This document shows positions 1-6,964 of a stretch of 53,320 nt of DNA, in pieces. The stretch lies in the NCBI GenBank assembly GCA_004134985.1, contig REGQ01000039.1:1-53320 (forward strand), read 5' to 3'. The first letter of the stretch is position 1. Each line of letters begins with the position of its first letter. Source of the stretch: Paenibacillaceae bacterium. Lineage in GTDB: Bacteria > Bacillota > Bacilli > Paenibacillales > Paenibacillaceae. Made by a program: the position numbers and the translations under genes. The notes beneath the pieces were generated by a model. That model saw only the letters and a program-made list of their open reading frames with translations. It searched no databases and was not told where the DNA came from.

Positions 1-3
1 TGG

Positions 4-77
4 TAAGGGCGGCCTCCATTTCAACAAGTGACATTTTCATAGCATAGTTAAGGTGACATTTTCACAGACGATTGACA
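4..77. mobile_element. Terminal 74 bp of an IS21-like insertion sequence (left edge)
   Basis: This stretch is an exact reverse complement of 53247-53320. The element-proximal tip would be TGTCAATCG read leftwards from position 77. Inside it a 12-bp repeat, GTGACATTTTCA, occurs twice (28-39 and 53-64), 25 bp apart. Repeated subterminal sites beginning with a TGT tip are typical of IS21-family ends, where the IstA transposase binds. The body of the element, with istA/istB, would lie outside the window. Homology stops at position 78, which marks the element border. The family name is inferred from end structure only. Confidence 0.6.
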
Positions 78-205
78 CAATTGGCTAGTGTATACGTCGG
101 TTTTCGGATAGCTGAGTCATTGACGTTGCATCCTTTTCGAAACACTCGCAGGGAGTAGCGACGACCGAATTCGCGTTCAATATACGCAGCGATGATTTCG
201 TTTTG
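78..205 (-). pseudogene. IS630-family transposase fragment, frameshifted, interrupted by the IS21-like end
   Basis: Reading leftwards, one frame gives an intact stretch containing YIEREFGRRYSLR, then the frame shifts to SKRMQRQ-stop-LSYPK and shifts back to KPTYTLA. Joined, these match the conserved IS630-family transposase block (YSLRG-x-S-x-x-M-x-R-LGLSY-x-KPTYTLA). At least two indels and an in-frame stop are present, so this is a decayed remnant. It ends exactly where the IS21-like terminus starts, which suggests the second element inserted into it. No other gene is seen between position 78 and the stop codon at 224. Confidence 0.6.
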
Positions 206-223
206 TCACATTAAAGCAGTGTT

Positions 224-685
224 TCAGCCCGACTTTAAATGTACTCCCAATTTATCAAGAAATGCCTGAGTTCCTTGTTTGCGAAGTTCAGGTGTATCGT
301 GACCATCGAGGAATACGGCTTGCTCGGTGTAAACCAGATGTGTGCCCGTTCCTTCCGCTTTGAACTCAATCGTACATAACGAAGCAGATATTCTTTTTTT
401 GCCCACGGCGACGGTGGGTTTTTCCATATCCATTATATAAGAATAAACGATTCGATGATCATGAACAATCTCCTCATAGCGGGCGTCGAAAGTATAGATC
501 GGGCCGCCAAGCGAGCCTCCATGATGAAGTTCATGACCGCCGACTCGGAATTCAAATTTGTCTGCTTTCGGGAACCAATGGGATTTGGCTACAGGGTCTG
601 CCCAAGCAGCGAATACATCAGTGGGTAAAGCGCTATAATGCCGCTCCAAGACAAAAGTGTGATGTTCTGCATAATGTTTATTCAT
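224..685 (-). CDS. SRPBCC / AHSA1-type START-fold protein
   Basis: This 153-residue protein has the pattern of the SRPBCC (activator of Hsp90 ATPase 1-like) family: an N-terminal strand leading into VFAAWADP, a mid-region WFPK and a basic C-terminal helix with FLDKLG. Such proteins form a hydrophobic ligand-binding cup and are often cytosolic; the ligand here is unknown. It sits 12 bp downstream of the MerR regulator on the same strand. The regulator's TAG stop overlaps the AGGAGG ribosome site of this gene, so the two are translationally coupled. AHSA1-like proteins next to MerR or ArsR regulators are common and may help sense or sequester the inducer. The ATG at 685 follows a perfect Shine-Dalgarno sequence. 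Confidence 0.85.
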   Translation of the reverse strand: MNKHYAEHHTFVLERHYSALPTDVFAAWADPVAKSHWFPKADKFEFRVGGHELHHGGSLGGPIYTFDARYEEIVHDHRIVYSYIMDMEKPTVAVGKKRISASLCTIEFKAEGTGTHLVYTEQAVFLDGHDTPELRKQGTQAFLDKLGVHLKSG

Positions 686-697
686 TAAAAAAGCCTC

Positions 698-1174
698 CTA
701 TAGATTGTTTGACCTGGAATGAAGGTACACGCCCAACTGGTCGAGACACTTCCCCAAATGTGCGCTTCGTTCTTCAACATGCATCATCCGCATCAAGCCT
801 AGTAAATGAGTATAATGTTCAACAGTCAAAGATTCAGTTTGATCCACGAGCTTCGCCATAGCCTCTAGTTTATGAAGCCGATTTTGTTGGTTAATAATGT
901 TATCCTTTAATTTAGCAATTTGAAGTGTCATGATTTCGTGCAGACTGATCTGATCTCCTTTAAGGGTTGCTTTAATTTGCTCCAAGGACAAGCCGATCTC
1001 CCTTAGAGAGAGTACGTGCTGTAGTTTTAGAATATCTCCTTCCGTATAGAGCCTGTTTTTTGAGCTGGAATGACCGGAGGGGCGATATAAACCAATTTGA
1101 TCGTAATATTGCAATGTCCGAATCGTTAAACCCGTTAATTTAGCCAATTCACCTATTTTCCACGTTTTCTTCAT
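698..1174 (-). CDS. MerR-family transcriptional regulator
   Basis: The protein has about 158 residues. The first ~70 form the MerR winged helix-turn-helix, with WKIGELAKLTGLTIRTLQYYDQ-type recognition followed by the GL-Y-P wing. The rest is a long coiled-coil (about residues 75-115, including NQQNRLHKLEAM) and a short helical tail of unknown ligand specificity. MerR proteins bind between over-spaced -35 and -10 boxes and untwist the promoter. Two matching promoters lie upstream, one for this gene and one for the divergent efflux gene, so it most likely autoregulates and controls the pump. Start: three consecutive codons TTG-ATG-ATG are possible; the last ATG (1174) is best spaced from AAGGGG. 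No effector cysteines typical of metal sensors are evident, so a drug-type ligand is more likely. Confidence 0.9.
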   Translation of the reverse strand: MKKTWKIGELAKLTGLTIRTLQYYDQIGLYRPSGHSSSKNRLYTEGDILKLQHVLSLREIGLSLEQIKATLKGDQISLHEIMTLQIAKLKDNIINQQNRLHKLEAMAKLVDQTESLTVEHYTHLLGLMRMMHVEERSAHLGKCLDQLGVYLHSRSNNL

Positions 1175-1201
1175 CATCAACCCCTTCTTTCCAAGGGCTT
1201 A

Positions 1202-1255
1202 CTACCCATACTTATACACTATCACACGACGCTACGTCACATACAAGCATGAAAT
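1202..1255 (-). promoter_or_regulatory. MerR-type promoter/operator, copy 1 (drives merR and SRPBCC gene)
   Basis: On the minus strand a -35 TTGTAT (1241-1246) and a -10 TAGTGT (1216-1221) are separated by 19 bp (1222-1240), the long spacing typical of MerR-activated promoters. The spacer holds the dyad GACG-TAG-CGTC. The surrounding ~54 bp is nearly identical, in opposite orientation, to copy 2 at 1480-1527. Confidence 0.75.
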
Positions 1256-1479
1256 AAAACTAAAAATAGATATGGCAATTTATAAGAAATAAATCGAGGT
1301 TGTCCGTTCTAAGATTAGACTCATCCTCCTGTCCGGCAGTCAAAAACAACACTGGACGTTCAGCGCGACATGGCGAAGCTTTTGTTTCGAGCTGTGTTCA
1401 AACGTCACCTATATTAGAAAAGAAGTTGCCCAAGCTGCCAAATGTAAAAATGTTGAGCTAATAGAGCAAAAGCAGCCCA

Positions 1480-1527
1480 TATTTCACGCTTGTATGTGAC
1501 GCAGCGTCGTGTGGTAGGGTATAAGTA
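1480..1527 (+). promoter_or_regulatory. MerR-type promoter/operator, copy 2 (drives the MFS pump)
   Basis: A -35 TTGTAT (1490-1495), 19-bp spacer (1496-1514) and -10 TAGGGT (1515-1520) form a MerR-type promoter. The spacer contains a perfect dyad, GACGC-A-GCGTC. Sequence on both sides matches copy 1 in inverted orientation with only a few differences. The 225 bp between the copies holds no convincing gene. Confidence 0.75.
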
Positions 1528-1565
1528 CGGTAGACTTATGAGATAGCAAAGAAAGTGGGATTGAT

Positions 1566-3008
1566 ATGGTCAATGGCGATGAGAAAAAACGTAAGCGTTC
1601 TATTCTTGTGCTGTTATGCGCGGCATTTTTTATGGTTGTAACCGACTCAACGTCTGTATTTGCGGCAATCCCGACTATTCATTCCGAACTGGGCTTTACA
1701 ACTGGCAAAATACAATGGATCACTACGGCGTATGCGTTGACTTTTGCGGGATTGCTTCTGCTAGGCGGGAGGAGTTCGGATTTATTAGGCCGACGGCGAA
1801 TGTTTATGATTGGGGTCGGCGGTTATGTCGGGGCATCTCTGGTTTGCGGATTGGCTTGGACGGACGACGTGTTGATTGCGGCGAGGGCCTTGCAAGGTGT
1901 GGCCGGGGCGATCATGACACCAGCTGCACTGGCGATCTTGATGACCCACTTTCAAGAAGGACATGAGCGCAATAAAGCGCTGGGTGTGTGGGGGGCGCTT
2001 GGGGGATTGGGAGCTACAGCCGGATTGCTCATTGGCGGTCCTGTCACGTACTGGTTGGGGTGGAAATGGATATTTTTCCTTAATGTTCCGATCGGAATTG
2101 CAGTGGTGATTATCGGTTTGTACATGCTAAAAAAGGATCGACCGGCTAAAACGAAAAAAACGTTTGACGCTGTGGGAGCTGTAACGATTACGGCAGCGTT
2201 GTTTCTGCTTGTGTTCGGCATCACCGCCGTCCCCGATTTCGGTTGGATGAGTATGCGTACATCGGGGGCGCTGGTGGGGGCGGCTGTGGTCTTATTCATC
2301 TTCATAGTAATTCAATTGCGCTCCAAGGAACCGTTAGTCCCGCTGCGTATCTTCCGGTCTCGGACGCTTGTCGGAGGAAACTTGGTCGGAATGTTCGCTA
2401 TCATGTGTGTGGACGGCATGTTGTTTACATTTACCCAATACTCCCAACAAGCTCTCAATTACTCGGCGGTTCAATTCGGACTGGTCATGACTTTTATGAC
2501 GTTGATTTCGGTTGCTGGCGTCAGTTCGGGGCAGCACTTCACCAGTCGCTTCGGGTTTCAAAAAGTAGGTGCATCCGGTATGGCGCTGATTGGTTTGGGT
2601 TGTTTGATTCTCGCCAACCTTCCCGGTGATGGTAGCTGGGTTTATCTTTTGGGGGGATTATTGTTTTTTGGGTTTGGTATGGGGGCTGCCTTCGTCGCCG
2701 CTCAGATTGCCGCTTTGGCGGGGGTGGCCGAACGAGATGCTGGGTTGGCTTCCGGAGTGGAGGAAACGACGTTTTCGGTAGGGAGTGCTCTAGGGGTCGC
2801 GATTGTTGCAGCGGTTATGGTTGCCCAATCTGGTGAATTTCAACATGTGACAATTGAGGAGTATCGGTTTACCTTTGGCGTTGTGGGGGGGTTCTCCGTA
2901 ATGGGAATGTTACTTGCAATGGGGCTTCTGGGAAATCAAGCAAAGAAAAAAAGAAGGAAGAAGACCGATAATATTAACATAAGAGTTAAAGGAGTGACAA
3001 AGGAATGA
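1566..3008 (+). CDS. MFS drug efflux transporter, DHA2 (14-TMS) family
   Basis: This 480-residue polytopic membrane protein should export a drug or other toxic amphiphile using the proton gradient. It shows the motif-A loop GGRSSDLLGRRRMF between helices 2 and 3, an RALQG motif B, and motif C in helix 5 (GALGGLGATAGLLIGGP). About fourteen hydrophobic segments fit the DHA2 subgroup. The tail is strongly basic and cytosolic. The gene follows the second MerR-type promoter, with a modest ribosome site (AAAGTGGGA) before ATG 1566. It overlaps the truncated LysE-type gene by 4 bp (ATGA), so the two formed an operon. Substrate cannot be told from sequence. Regulation by the neighbouring MerR protein is very likely. 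Confidence 0.92.
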   Translation: MVNGDEKKRKRSILVLLCAAFFMVVTDSTSVFAAIPTIHSELGFTTGKIQWITTAYALTFAGLLLLGGRSSDLLGRRRMFMIGVGGYVGASLVCGLAWTDDVLIAARALQGVAGAIMTPAALAILMTHFQEGHERNKALGVWGALGGLGATAGLLIGGPVTYWLGWKWIFFLNVPIGIAVVIIGLYMLKKDRPAKTKKTFDAVGAVTITAALFLLVFGITAVPDFGWMSMRTSGALVGAAVVLFIFIVIQLRSKEPLVPLRIFRSRTLVGGNLVGMFAIMCVDGMLFTFTQYSQQALNYSAVQFGLVMTFMTLISVAGVSSGQHFTSRFGFQKVGASGMALIGLGCLILANLPGDGSWVYLLGGLLFFGFGMGAAFVAAQIAALAGVAERDAGLASGVEETTFSVGSALGVAIVAAVMVAQSGEFQHVTIEEYRFTFGVVGGFSVMGMLLAMGLLGNQAKKKRRKKTDNINIRVKGVTKE

Positions 3009-3391
3009 TAAGCTCATCAACATTCATTGCGGTCGCATTGGTTTCCTTGGCGATGGTCTGCTCGCCCGGCCCCAATATGATTTATCTTATTTCACGATCA
3101 ATTACCCAGGGGCGAAAGGCAGGAGTCATTTCCTTGTTTGGGGTTGTTGCCGGGTTTGTGTTCTATGTCCTTGCTACGATGCTGGGTTTATCCGTACTAT
3201 TTAAAACCGTTCCGCTATTGTATCAAGTCGTCAAGTGGGCCGGAGCGTTATACTTACTGTGGCTGGCGTGGAACGCCGTAAAGCCTGGAGGGCAATCTAT
3301 TTTTACTTCTCAAGCAGTTTCCATCGATTCTCCGCGTAAGATGTTCTTAATGGGGTTTATTACAAATGCTTTTAATCCCAAAAGAGGATAA
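3005..3391 (+). pseudogene. LysE/RhtB-family exporter, truncated after the NPK motif
   Basis: The reading frame starts like a normal LysE/RhtB amino-acid exporter: three hydrophobic segments, the CSPGPNMIYLISRS signature near residue 20 and a WAGALYLLWLAW helix. It then breaks off at residue ~125, straight after the conserved FNPK motif, followed by only RG and a stop. Family members run to about 200-210 residues, so the last three membrane helices are missing. The sequence beyond the break is AT-rich palindromic DNA unrelated to the gene, which indicates a deletion or insertion junction near 3383. The remaining half is unlikely to transport anything. It is translationally coupled to the MFS pump by a 4-bp overlap. 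Confidence 0.85.
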
Positions 3392-3520
3392 ATTGTTGTA
3401 TTTTATACAACATTTCCAGACGTAGAAGCCGATTCTCGTGAAATTGTTGTAAAAAATACAACAATTTTTAAAATAATTGACTTTTACTACTAAAATGTTG
3501 TAGTTTATACAACAATTTCA
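3391..3520. repeat. Three perfect palindromes TGTTGTA-N5-TACAACA at exact 51-bp intervals
   Basis: Palindromes lie at 3394-3412, 3496-3514 and, with longer 11-bp arms, 3441-3467. Their centres are 3403, 3454 and 3505, exactly 51 bp apart. The five central bases differ (TTTTA, AAAAA, GTTTA). A possible promoter, TTGACT (3477-3482) and TAGTTT (3501-3506), overlaps the third copy, but no gene follows it on the plus strand. The array begins immediately after the break in the LysE gene. Binding protein and role are unknown. The rest of 3521-3621 shows nothing recognisable. Confidence 0.85.
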
Positions 3521-3621
3521 CTTTTGGCGCGGCCGTTTGATTGTTGTGGTTGGCTGCCCACTCGCCTCATCAGTTGGTCATCCACTTTTATCAATCAAAA
3601 TCGTTCGTTCAACTTATAGAT

Positions 3622-3665
3622 AAAGGCCGCCATCCGTTGTGTAGAAACGGTTGGCGGCCTTTGTT
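3622..3665. terminator. Bidirectional Rho-independent terminator
   Basis: An 11-bp stem, AAAGGCCGCCA with TGGCGGCCTTT, is extended inside by a CCGTTT/AAACGG-like pairing and followed by a T-rich tract. It lies directly after the stop of the minus-strand permease and can end transcription from either side. Confidence 0.85.
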
Positions 3666-4802
3666 TTATTTGGTGTTGTAAAGAGGGGAGCGCTGCTTAA
3701 ACCATTGAAACAAGTTGGTGAATACCACTTTGAGAATCGCGTAACCCGGGATTGCCAGTACAATTCCCAAAATTCCGAACAGATTGCCGGCCGTCAAAAT
3801 AACGAAAATGATCGTTATCGGATGAATATGCATGTTTTTCCCCATAATTTGCGGAGAAATGAACTTGCCTTCTACTAATTGAACGACCGTCCACACGATA
3901 ATCATCTTTACCAGCATGATCGGCGACGTAACAGCCGAGACGATGAGTGCAGGGGTAATGGCAATCGCCGGTCCCAAATAAGGCACAATACTTGTGCAGG
4001 CGGCGATGGCGGCGAGCGCAAGGGAGTAATCCAGCCCGATAATCAAGTAACCGATGTAGAGCAGAAACCCGATGCAGAAACTGATAATAATCTGGCCGCG
4101 AATGTAGGAGCTGATCTGATGGTTCATCTCGGACATCAAAGTCAAGCTTTTGGTTTGCACCGCGTTCGGGAAAAATCTTGAAATGAATATTGGCAGCTTT
4201 TTACCATCCTTGAGCAGATAAAACAATATGAAAGGCAAGGTTATGATAGCCAGCACAACTTCCTTAATCGCTCCGACGAGGGAACCGATGCTCGCCCACG
4301 TGTTCTGAATGATCGAGGAGGCCCATTCGGTAACTTTCTGGGTGAAGTCAGCGGGATCGAACTGCACCGTATTTTGCAAATCAGCAATGAACCCGTAGCC
4401 AAGCAACTCATTGAACTGGATCTGTAGTTTCTGGGCATAATCCGGAACATTGTTAACGAGGCTAACGACCTGGCCGCTTACAAAAGGTACAACGGTGACA
4501 ATGATCAGCGTGACCAGCCCGATCATCAGCAAATAAAGCACGACGATGGAATAGACCCGCCTGATTTTGCGTCTTTCCATCATATCGACCAGCGGGTTAA
4601 GCAAGTAAAACACGACGCCGGCGAGAATCAACGGAAGCATAACGGTCTTGACGAGAGCCTGCAAGGGGACAAAAATAAACGAAACCCTGCTGTAAACGAG
4701 TATATTCACACCAATTAACAACAAGATGCCGAGAAAAACAACGAATTTACGATTAGTGAACAGTACTTTTATGCTGGACGGCTGACTTGACGACCCTTGC
4801 AT
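3666..4802 (-). CDS. AI-2E family transporter (YdbI/YhhQ/PerM-like permease)
   Basis: The 378-residue protein has the AI-2E exporter (UPF0118) layout: two N-terminal membrane helices (about residues 18-60), a helix near 65-90, a soluble ~70-residue segment, then further membrane helices in the C-terminal half with the conserved P-Y-LG-P loop (IVPYLGPAIAITPA). Family roles range from autoinducer-2 export to sodium/proton exchange, so the substrate cannot be assigned. The gene stands alone between two terminators. ATG 4802 follows an AGGGGGG ribosome site by about 10 bp. Length is normal for the family and no defect is visible. Confidence 0.9.
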   Translation of the reverse strand: MQGSSSQPSSIKVLFTNRKFVVFLGILLLIGVNILVYSRVSFIFVPLQALVKTVMLPLILAGVVFYLLNPLVDMMERRKIRRVYSIVVLYLLMIGLVTLIIVTVVPFVSGQVVSLVNNVPDYAQKLQIQFNELLGYGFIADLQNTVQFDPADFTQKVTEWASSIIQNTWASIGSLVGAIKEVVLAIITLPFILFYLLKDGKKLPIFISRFFPNAVQTKSLTLMSEMNHQISSYIRGQIIISFCIGFLLYIGYLIIGLDYSLALAAIAACTSIVPYLGPAIAITPALIVSAVTSPIMLVKMIIVWTVVQLVEGKFISPQIMGKNMHIHPITIIFVILTAGNLFGILGIVLAIPGYAILKVVFTNLFQWFKQRSPLYNTK

Positions 4803-5019
4803 GGATGCGATTCCCCCCTATAACGAATAATTCTATCTTACCATACCAAAGAATACGATTTCATCTTCTTAACGGTTGCTAAAGATCAATATTTGATTTG
4901 TCAGTTACCGTTAACGCCCAATTAGGCTATTCTGCCAGCCACAGATCCGCAAACGTCTATACACAACTCACGGCAGCTACATAGACTGACATTATCTCAG
5001 AACAAAGGGGAGGAAAAAT

Positions 5020-5121
5020 ATGAGCTATCCGGGTTCTATTGGAGGGGCTGGTTTCACAAGCATCGGCGTTATTCTGGTGCTTTTCATTCTGTTGGTTATC
5101 ATCATCAGTTGCGCTTGGTAA
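5020..5121 (+). CDS. YjcZ-family small sporulation membrane peptide
   Basis: A 33-residue ORF begins MSYPGSIGGAGFTSIGV, continues as one strongly hydrophobic helix (about residues 16-29) and ends SCAW. A short glycine-rich head followed by a VLFILLVII-type helix is the pattern of the YjcZ/SscA-like peptides common in Bacillales, many linked to sporulation or the spore coat. The ribosome site AAAGGGGAGG is near perfect and correctly spaced. Family assignment is by pattern only, because so short a sequence carries little information. Confidence 0.75.
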   Translation: MSYPGSIGGAGFTSIGVILVLFILLVIIISCAW

Positions 5122-5146
5122 TTGCGTTCTTATAAAAGACAAAATA

Positions 5147-5187
5147 ATAAGCTGATGCCAGTATTTCAGGGCATCAGCTTATTTTCT
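5147..5187. terminator. Bidirectional terminator
   Basis: A perfect 13-bp stem (ATAAGCTGATGCC with GGCATCAGCTTAT) encloses a 10-nt loop and is followed by a T-rich tract. It lies between the small sporulation peptide (plus) and the ferredoxin (minus) and serves both directions. Confidence 0.85.
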
Positions 5188-5207
5188 TCAACTGCGGCAA
5201 CAAGCGC

Positions 5208-5441
5208 CTATCTGAAAAAATTCGCCGCTTTCTCTACATATTGTTTTTCATCATCCGGCAGTTCATCATCCCAGTAAATTGCGCTGACGGGGCATACGAC
5301 TTCGCAGGCGCCGCAATCGATACAAACATCTGCATTAATATAATATTGATCGGGACCTTCTTCAATACAATTGACTGGACATACATCTACACAATCAGCT
5401 GCTTTTTCAGTGATACAATTCGAAGTTATTACAAATGGCAT
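5208..5441 (-). CDS. Seven-iron ferredoxin ([3Fe-4S][4Fe-4S], Bacillus type)
   Basis: A 77-residue cytosolic electron carrier. Cysteines at 9, 17, 21 and 50 fit one cluster and those at 40, 43, 46 and 25 the other; the CIDCGACE-x-VCP block is complete. The C-x7-C-x3-CP spacing of the first motif is that of ferredoxins carrying one [3Fe-4S] and one [4Fe-4S] cluster. The ATG at 5441 is preferred over an upstream TTG because GAGG lies just before it and homologues begin M-x-(F/Y)-VIT. The promoter (5480-5508) is overlapped by a 28-bp element also found before the IscA/ErpA-type gene, which suggests control by the SufR-like repressor encoded upstream. Confidence 0.93.
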   Translation of the reverse strand: MPFVITSNCITEKAADCVDVCPVNCIEEGPDQYYINADVCIDCGACEVVCPVSAIYWDDELPDDEKQYVEKAANFFR

Positions 5442-5479
5442 AGTAGTCCTCAACTCCCCAAAGTGGTCATTTCAAATTA

Positions 5480-5526
5480 AGTGTAATGAAGTTCCTATAC
5501 TTAGTCAATATAAATATATATAAAGT
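5480..5526 (-). promoter_or_regulatory. Ferredoxin promoter with shared 28-bp operator-like element (copy 1)
   Basis: On the minus strand a -35 TTGACT (5503-5508) and -10 TACACT (5480-5485) are 17 bp apart. A 28-bp element (5499-5526), beginning ACTT and ending TATAAAGT on the plus strand, covers the -35. It matches 25 of 28 bases of the element at 6491-6518. Two copies in the same small iron-sulfur gene group point to one shared regulator. Confidence 0.7.
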
Positions 5527-5597
5527 GTGCAAAAGAAAGCGAAAAAATAGCACAACCCGAAATGCGGTTGTGCAGAGGTAAAGCTGTAAGTTGTGCA

Positions 5598-6245
5598 TCA
5601 GACCTCGGATTTAAGGTTTCGCCTCCGAATTTTGTACACGCATTTTTTGCCGCCTTTCGCCAAACATTCCGGACGGGAAATATCCGCATCCAGCAATGAT
5701 TCGAATAGCCGCAATTCGCATTGACAAGCGTGGTTGTATTGGTTGGCAACTTGGGCGATCGGGCAATTATGCTCGATAAACACATATTCATCCTCAGCCT
5801 TTTGTTCCAATTGAACCATATAGCCGTTGTCATTTTGAATATTGGCAAGCAGTGAAACTTTATCTTCAAAGCTTTTGTCTTCCATTATGCCGCTGTACTT
5901 CTTGTACAAGGTTTCCTTGCGGCGCTCAAACAAGCGTTCCACCATTGTTTCACCGGATTCCTGTACAAGCTCATCCAGCAGATCCAGGGCGACCGCATGG
6001 TATTTATTCGGAAACAGGACACTTGCGCGCTCGGTTAGATGGTAAGCGGCGGTCGGCCTTCCCATTGGCTGCCTTATCGTTCTTGAAGCAATGAAACCAT
6101 CTCGTTCCAGGGCGTCGATATGGCGTCGCACGGCCATGGAAGTAATGCTGAGCCGCTCGGTAAGTTCTTTGGCGCTTAGTTCATCATTCGTCTTTAACAG
6201 ATGCAGGATCGTCTCTCGCGTTGACATCTCGTCTTTAGGCTGCAA
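5598..6245 (-). CDS. SufR-like iron-sulfur transcriptional regulator (winged helix, Cys-rich C-terminus)
   Basis: The first ~70 residues form a DeoR/ArsR-type winged helix (ELSAKELTERLSITSMAVRRH, then the GRPTAAYHLT wing). The C-terminal part has five cysteines at about 161, 174, 176, 194 and 202. The first spacing, C-x12-C in HNCPIAQVANQYNHAC, equals that of SufR, the iron-sulfur-binding repressor of cluster assembly genes; the later spacings differ. The protein probably senses cluster status and represses its neighbours. Its gene lies between ferredoxin and an IscA/ErpA-type gene, both behind the same 28-bp element. The TTG at 6245 is chosen because GAGGGGGTG sits 6 bp upstream; the internal ATG (6227) lacks a good site. 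Confidence 0.82.
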   Translation of the reverse strand: MQPKDEMSTRETILHLLKTNDELSAKELTERLSITSMAVRRHIDALERDGFIASRTIRQPMGRPTAAYHLTERASVLFPNKYHAVALDLLDELVQESGETMVERLFERRKETLYKKYSGIMEDKSFEDKVSLLANIQNDNGYMVQLEQKAEDEYVFIEHNCPIAQVANQYNHACQCELRLFESLLDADISRPECLAKGGKKCVYKIRRRNLKSEV

Positions 6246-6464
6246 CCAGTTCACCCCCTCGTCGCTAGCTATCCTTTCGTTGAACGAACGGATGGCAATT
6301 ATTAAATAAAAACCATTTATAAGTTCGGTTATCATATTAACAGGCTTATACAATTAGCTCTATCTCAAACGTACCGCTCAAACGGCTAATTTTGGCTTGG
6401 AACCTTACAATGATGACAAAATAAGTTTTTATCTATAAAAAGTATTGTAACATAATCTAACCGC

Positions 6465-6518
6465 TTGACAAGTGGAAGTTAAATCACCATACTTTATAAA
6501 TATAAATATATATAAAGT
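6465..6518 (+). promoter_or_regulatory. Promoter of the IscA/ErpA-type gene with 28-bp operator-like element (copy 2)
   Basis: A -35 TTGACA (6465-6470), 17-bp spacer and -10 CATACT (6488-6493) are followed by the 28-bp element 6491-6518. Its ends are a perfect 8-bp dyad, ACTTTATA with TATAAAGT. It covers the -10 and the expected start point, which is a repressor position. The sequence between the regulator start (6245) and 6464 shows no other clear signal. Confidence 0.72.
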
Positions 6519-6567
6519 ATAAGATGTTGCGAGCTATGAAGATAGCGGCAATCGGGAGGAAACGGTC

Positions 6568-6924
6568 ATGATTGAAATCAGTGATGCAGCGACAAAGAAG
6601 ATTTCTGAAATTTTAAATAACACCGATACTTTGCAATATTTTTTGCGTTTGGGGGTCAGTGATGGCGGATGCAGCGGGTTATCTTATACGATACGCGCTG
6701 ACGATGCGCTGGAGGAAGAAGATCATGTACTGGATTGGGGCGTGTTTCAGGTTGTAATTGATCAACCCAGTGTGGCGTACATTGAAGGGGTGCGAATCGA
6801 CTACATGGAATCCGGCATGACAGGCGGATTTACAATAGACAACCCCAATGCCAAGTTCACATGCGGGTGCGGAGCCAGCTTCCGGACAGCTTCGTATCGC
6901 GGCAAAGCCAAAAAATGCGACTAG
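6568..6924 (+). CDS. HesB/IscA-type iron-sulfur carrier protein (ErpA/SufA-like)
   Basis: This 118-residue A-type carrier accepts iron-sulfur clusters from the SUF scaffold and passes them to apo-proteins. The three conserved cysteines are present: C35 in GGCSGLSY and C99/C101 in the CGCG-ASF motif. There is also an extra cysteine near the C-terminus (C117). Length is normal for the family. The start ATG is preceded by GGGAGGAAA. The gene is followed after 40 bp by a YuzB-like gene, and the pair ends at a clear terminator. The repressor-positioned 28-bp element in its promoter and the nearby SufR-like gene suggest induction when clusters are limiting. Confidence 0.92.
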   Translation: MIEISDAATKKISEILNNTDTLQYFLRLGVSDGGCSGLSYTIRADDALEEEDHVLDWGVFQVVIDQPSVAYIEGVRIDYMESGMTGGFTIDNPNAKFTCGCGASFRTASYRGKAKKCD

Positions 6925-6964
6925 TCCTCACCGGTGAATGTTGGCTAATGCATGAGGGAAAGCG

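Noticed and set aside
1256-1479. A small gene between the two MerR-type promoters
   Set aside because: No ORF with a ribosome site or recognisable product was found in the 224-bp interval.
3391-3520. Regular 51-bp spacing as a CRISPR array
   Set aside because: Only three units, each an internal perfect palindrome with variable centre; the intervening sequence is AT-rich and no cas genes are near.
5501-5869. Minus-strand ORF overlapping the SufR-like gene
   Set aside because: It lies in another frame of a well-supported gene and shows no family pattern.
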